Shown one piece after another: positions 61,946 to 64,000 of a stretch of DNA of 64,000 nucleotides. The stretch lies in contig CADAKH010000008.1 of NCBI GenBank assembly GCA_902788505.1, positions 1 through 64,000 of the forward strand, read 5' to 3'. This stretch comes from Oscillospiraceae bacterium. Its GTDB lineage: Bacteria > Bacillota > Clostridia > Saccharofermentanales > Saccharofermentanaceae. A program made the position numbers and the translations under genes. The stretch's first letter is position 1, and every line of letters starts with the position of its first letter. Under the pieces are notes generated by a model that was not told where the DNA came from, did not search any database, and saw only the letters and a list, made by a program, of their open reading frames with translations.

Positions 61946-63220
61946 TTAGCTCCCTATCGCGAGCATGCAGGCAAGCTTAGCCTGCTCTTTTGCAAGGCTT
62001 CCCTGCATATATGCAATATATGGCGGTTTCATAGGACCGTCACAGGAAAGTTCCGTGGTCGCACCCTGAACGAATGCACCTGCGGCCATTATTACCTGAT
62101 CATCGTAACCGGGCATATCCCACGGCACGGGTGTAACAAATGAATCAACGGGAGAGCAGGACTGAATAGCTGCGCAGAATCCTGACATCTTCTCGGGATC
62201 GCCGAATTCAACAGTCTGAACGATATCTCCTCTTTCTTCCGTTGAAGAAGGGCTTGTCTTATATCCTTCGCTGCCCAATATCTCAGCAGCAAACACTGCG
62301 CCTTTAAGGCACTCGCCAACACATGCGGGAGCGGTAAAAAGGCCTCTGGCGATCATGGAATTGGCACCCATAGTAGGACCTACCTCGCTTCCGAGACCTG
62401 GTGTCGTAAGATGCCTTGCGGCATTCTCGACAAGATCTGCTCTTCCTGCAATATAACCGCCTGTCTTAGCGATTCCGCCGCCCGGATTCTTTATGAGCGA
62501 ACCGGCAATAACGTCAGCGCCGACTTCCAAAGGCTCTCTCTTTTCCGTGAATTCACCATAGCAGTTATCTACTGCCACGATTATATCTTCTCTTACAGAG
62601 TGAACGAGTTCGGCGATCTTCTTTATGTCTTCACAAAGCAGTGCTCTTCTTCCCGTATATCCTCTGGATTTCTGGATAAATACCATCTTTGTCTGGGGCT
62701 TGATAGCTGCCCAGATAGCATTGAGATCGGGCGTACCGTCGTCTTTAAGCTCAACTTCCTCATATTTAATGCCGTAAGACATAAGTGACATATCATTGTT
62801 CTCCGAAGAGAGTCCGATCGTAGCCATGAGCGTGTCATAAGGTCTTCCCGTAACCGAGAGCATGATATCTCCCGGTCTTAAAGCACCGTAGAGCATCGCG
62901 GAAATAGCCTGGGAACCGGTGCTGATCTGCCATCTTACATATGCCTTCTCGGCTTTGAATACCTTGGCAAAAATATTCTCGATCTTCTCACGGCCGACAT
63001 CATCGTAGCCGTAGCCTGAGGTTGAACCCATATGAGTATCTGAGAATTTCTCGCTTCTGAAAGCATCAAGTACCTTGAGCTCATTGAAAGTCACAATATC
63101 GTCAATGCGTGCGTAAACATCTGCAAGCGCTTCTTCAGCCTTAACTGCGGCCTCGATCGCCTTATCGCTTACACCGTATTTTCTGTAATTTTCTATACTG
63201 TTCTTAGTTATGCTTTCCAT
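61946..63220 (-). CDS. PLP-dependent methionine gamma-lyase-like protein (aluminium-resistance family)
   Basis: 424 residues. Fold type I PLP enzyme of the Met_gamma_lyase/YnbB family: FSDTHMGSTSGYGYDDVGREK, STGSQAISAMLYGALRPGD, QKSRGYTGRRAL, VDNCYGEF and the PLP-lysine region GSLIKNPGGGIAKTGGYI. It probably cleaves a sulfur amino acid or related C-S compound. The family is often annotated as aluminium resistance without proof. It lies 6 bp before the HlyD-like gene and 24 bp after the lipid-kinase gene. Confidence 0.92.
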   Translation of the reverse strand: MESITKNSIENYRKYGVSDKAIEAAVKAEEALADVYARIDDIVTFNELKVLDAFRSEKFSDTHMGSTSGYGYDDVGREKIENIFAKVFKAEKAYVRWQISTGSQAISAMLYGALRPGDIMLSVTGRPYDTLMATIGLSSENNDMSLMSYGIKYEEVELKDDGTPDLNAIWAAIKPQTKMVFIQKSRGYTGRRALLCEDIKKIAELVHSVREDIIVAVDNCYGEFTEKREPLEVGADVIAGSLIKNPGGGIAKTGGYIAGRADLVENAARHLTTPGLGSEVGPTMGANSMIARGLFTAPACVGECLKGAVFAAEILGSEGYKTSPSSTEERGDIVQTVEFGDPEKMSGFCAAIQSCSPVDSFVTPVPWDMPGYDDQVIMAAGAFVQGATTELSCDGPMKPPYIAYMQGSLAKEQAKLACMLAIGS

Positions 63221-63244
63221 AACTTTTGATTATAACATATTTAA

Positions 63245-64000
63245 TTAAATATAAAGAGCCAGTCTGATGGCACCCGGATAGCATTCAAAAACGACCTTAT
63301 GTCCGGAGAAGTCCTCTCCGTCGTAATTACCGTTAAGATCTCTTGTTCCGGTTGCCTCAACGGTCAGTTTTGTAGTAACAAAAGTGTCAGCTTCCTTATA
63401 TCCTTCGTGTTTTCCGTTTTTGTACTTCAGGAGAAGGAAAAGAGACTTCGGAAGGTTTACAGCATCGATCGCGCAGCAGTTTATGAGACCGTCATCTATC
63501 AAGGCATGTGGGGCCGGGCAAAAACCGTCACCGTAGTAAGATGCATTACAGACTGCAAGCAGTGTGAAACTGCTCTTAACTGATTCAGAGGGCTTACCGT
63601 CTCCTCTTAAGGCCTTATATTTGAAATCGAACTTTCTGTTGCCGAAAATACATTCCAGAGCAGAACTCAGATATGCAGTACTCCTTATAAAGCTTGAATT
63701 CGGGTGAGCAAGAACCTTACCCTTTGCCCTGAGCTGAACTTCTGTATCAAGACCTATCGATGCGACATTGTTGCACCATGCAGAACTCGCGTCTATCCTG
63801 TTGCCGTCTGCATCAAAGGATGTGACCTTGATCAGATCCGTATTCTTGATCTTAAAACTGTCATTAAAGATCTCGCTGACACAGATCTCACAGTTGCTTC
63901 TGTGGTTTTCGTCCATTATGGACCTGGTGAAATCATTGCCGGTACCGAGCGGGATCACAGCCATAGGTGTCTTGGATTCGGCAAGTGAATTAGTGACTTC
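63245..64000 (-). CDS. Diacylglycerol/lipid kinase, N-terminus cut by the window edge
   Basis: 251 codons are visible in frame up to base 64000. The upstream part with the GGDGT motif is outside the window. Family words: MAVIPLGTGNDFTRSI (PLGTGND), WCNNVASIGLDTEV, FTLLAVCNASYYGDGFCPAPHALIDDGLINCCAI. YegS/DgkB-like kinases phosphorylate diacylglycerol or related lipids. An ATG at 63964 is internal to the domain, not the start. The open frame runs on through it. Confidence 0.9.
   Translation of the reverse strand, partial: EVTNSLAESKTPMAVIPLGTGNDFTRSIMDENHRSNCEICVSEIFNDSFKIKNTDLIKVTSFDADGNRIDASSAWCNNVASIGLDTEVQLRAKGKVLAHPNSSFIRSTAYLSSALECIFGNRKFDFKYKALRGDGKPSESVKSSFTLLAVCNASYYGDGFCPAPHALIDDGLINCCAIDAVNLPKSLFLLLKYKNGKHEGYKEADTFVTTKLTVEATGTRDLNGNYDGEDFSGHKVVFECYPGAIRLALYI

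Overview
The window is a chromosomal segment of a low-to-mid GC, Gram-positive anaerobe, most probably a gut- or rumen-type member of the Clostridia (Bacillota). The grounds are AGGAGG-type ribosome binding sites, consensus sigma-A promoters, a CIRCE element with hrcA, SepF, RicT, a DUF6472-type peptide, LytTR/DUF3021 and DUF47 proteins, a 2[4Fe-4S] ferredoxin, and several cytosolic periplasmic-binding-fold/GGDEF proteins. The family or genus cannot be settled from the window. Almost all genes lie on the minus strand, in long operons with 1-15 bp gaps or overlaps. No insertion sequence, prophage, integrase or CRISPR array is visible.

1-13 kb: partial tRNA-Val, a metG-tatD-hypothetical operon with a consensus promoter, an orphan PD-(D/E)XK-like protein on the plus strand, rsmI with a TrmN6-like methyltransferase, and a duplicated zinc-ribbon membrane protein. 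Next comes an accessory block: TetR regulator, SDR oxidoreductase and stand-alone condensation-type protein, then ABC-2 transporter, LytTR regulator and DUF3021 protein.

13-24.5 kb: two tiny genes (DUF6472, ferredoxin), then a long minus-strand run read from the DeoR gene downward: an SGNH-esterase-like protein that has lost its nucleophile, AraC regulator, folE, folP, a folB-folK fusion, an Arg/Asn-rich disordered protein, tmk, holB and ricT. An M15 carboxypeptidase diverges from tRNA-Leu.

24.7-31 kb: a surface protein with a sortase-like tail, a 590-bp non-coding stretch with paired palindromes, an MsbA-type ABC exporter, a decayed GGDEF gene and a plus-strand zinc-ribbon membrane protein.

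31-44 kb: core housekeeping genes: lepA-lepB-aspS, hisS, and a heat-shock operon hrcA-grpE-clpP-dnaK-dnaJ-prmA behind CIRCE. clpP is placed unusually between grpE and dnaK.

44-50 kb: the most novel-looking region. A radical SAM/SPASM enzyme is preceded by two paralogous small proteins with nearly identical lipoprotein-like N-termini and different acidic tails. A PlsC-type acyltransferase and a separate small protein with a double-glycine leader lie upstream, followed by glnA with a structured leader.

50-64 kb: a LarA-family racemase, a PAP2 phosphatase, two large cytosolic sensory diguanylate cyclases (one carrying a GH16 domain with substituted catalytic residues), a DUF47 protein, and a cell-division-linked run: lipid kinase, PLP lyase, HlyD-like adaptor, YggS and SepF.

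All function calls come from reading translated motifs by eye. No database search was run.
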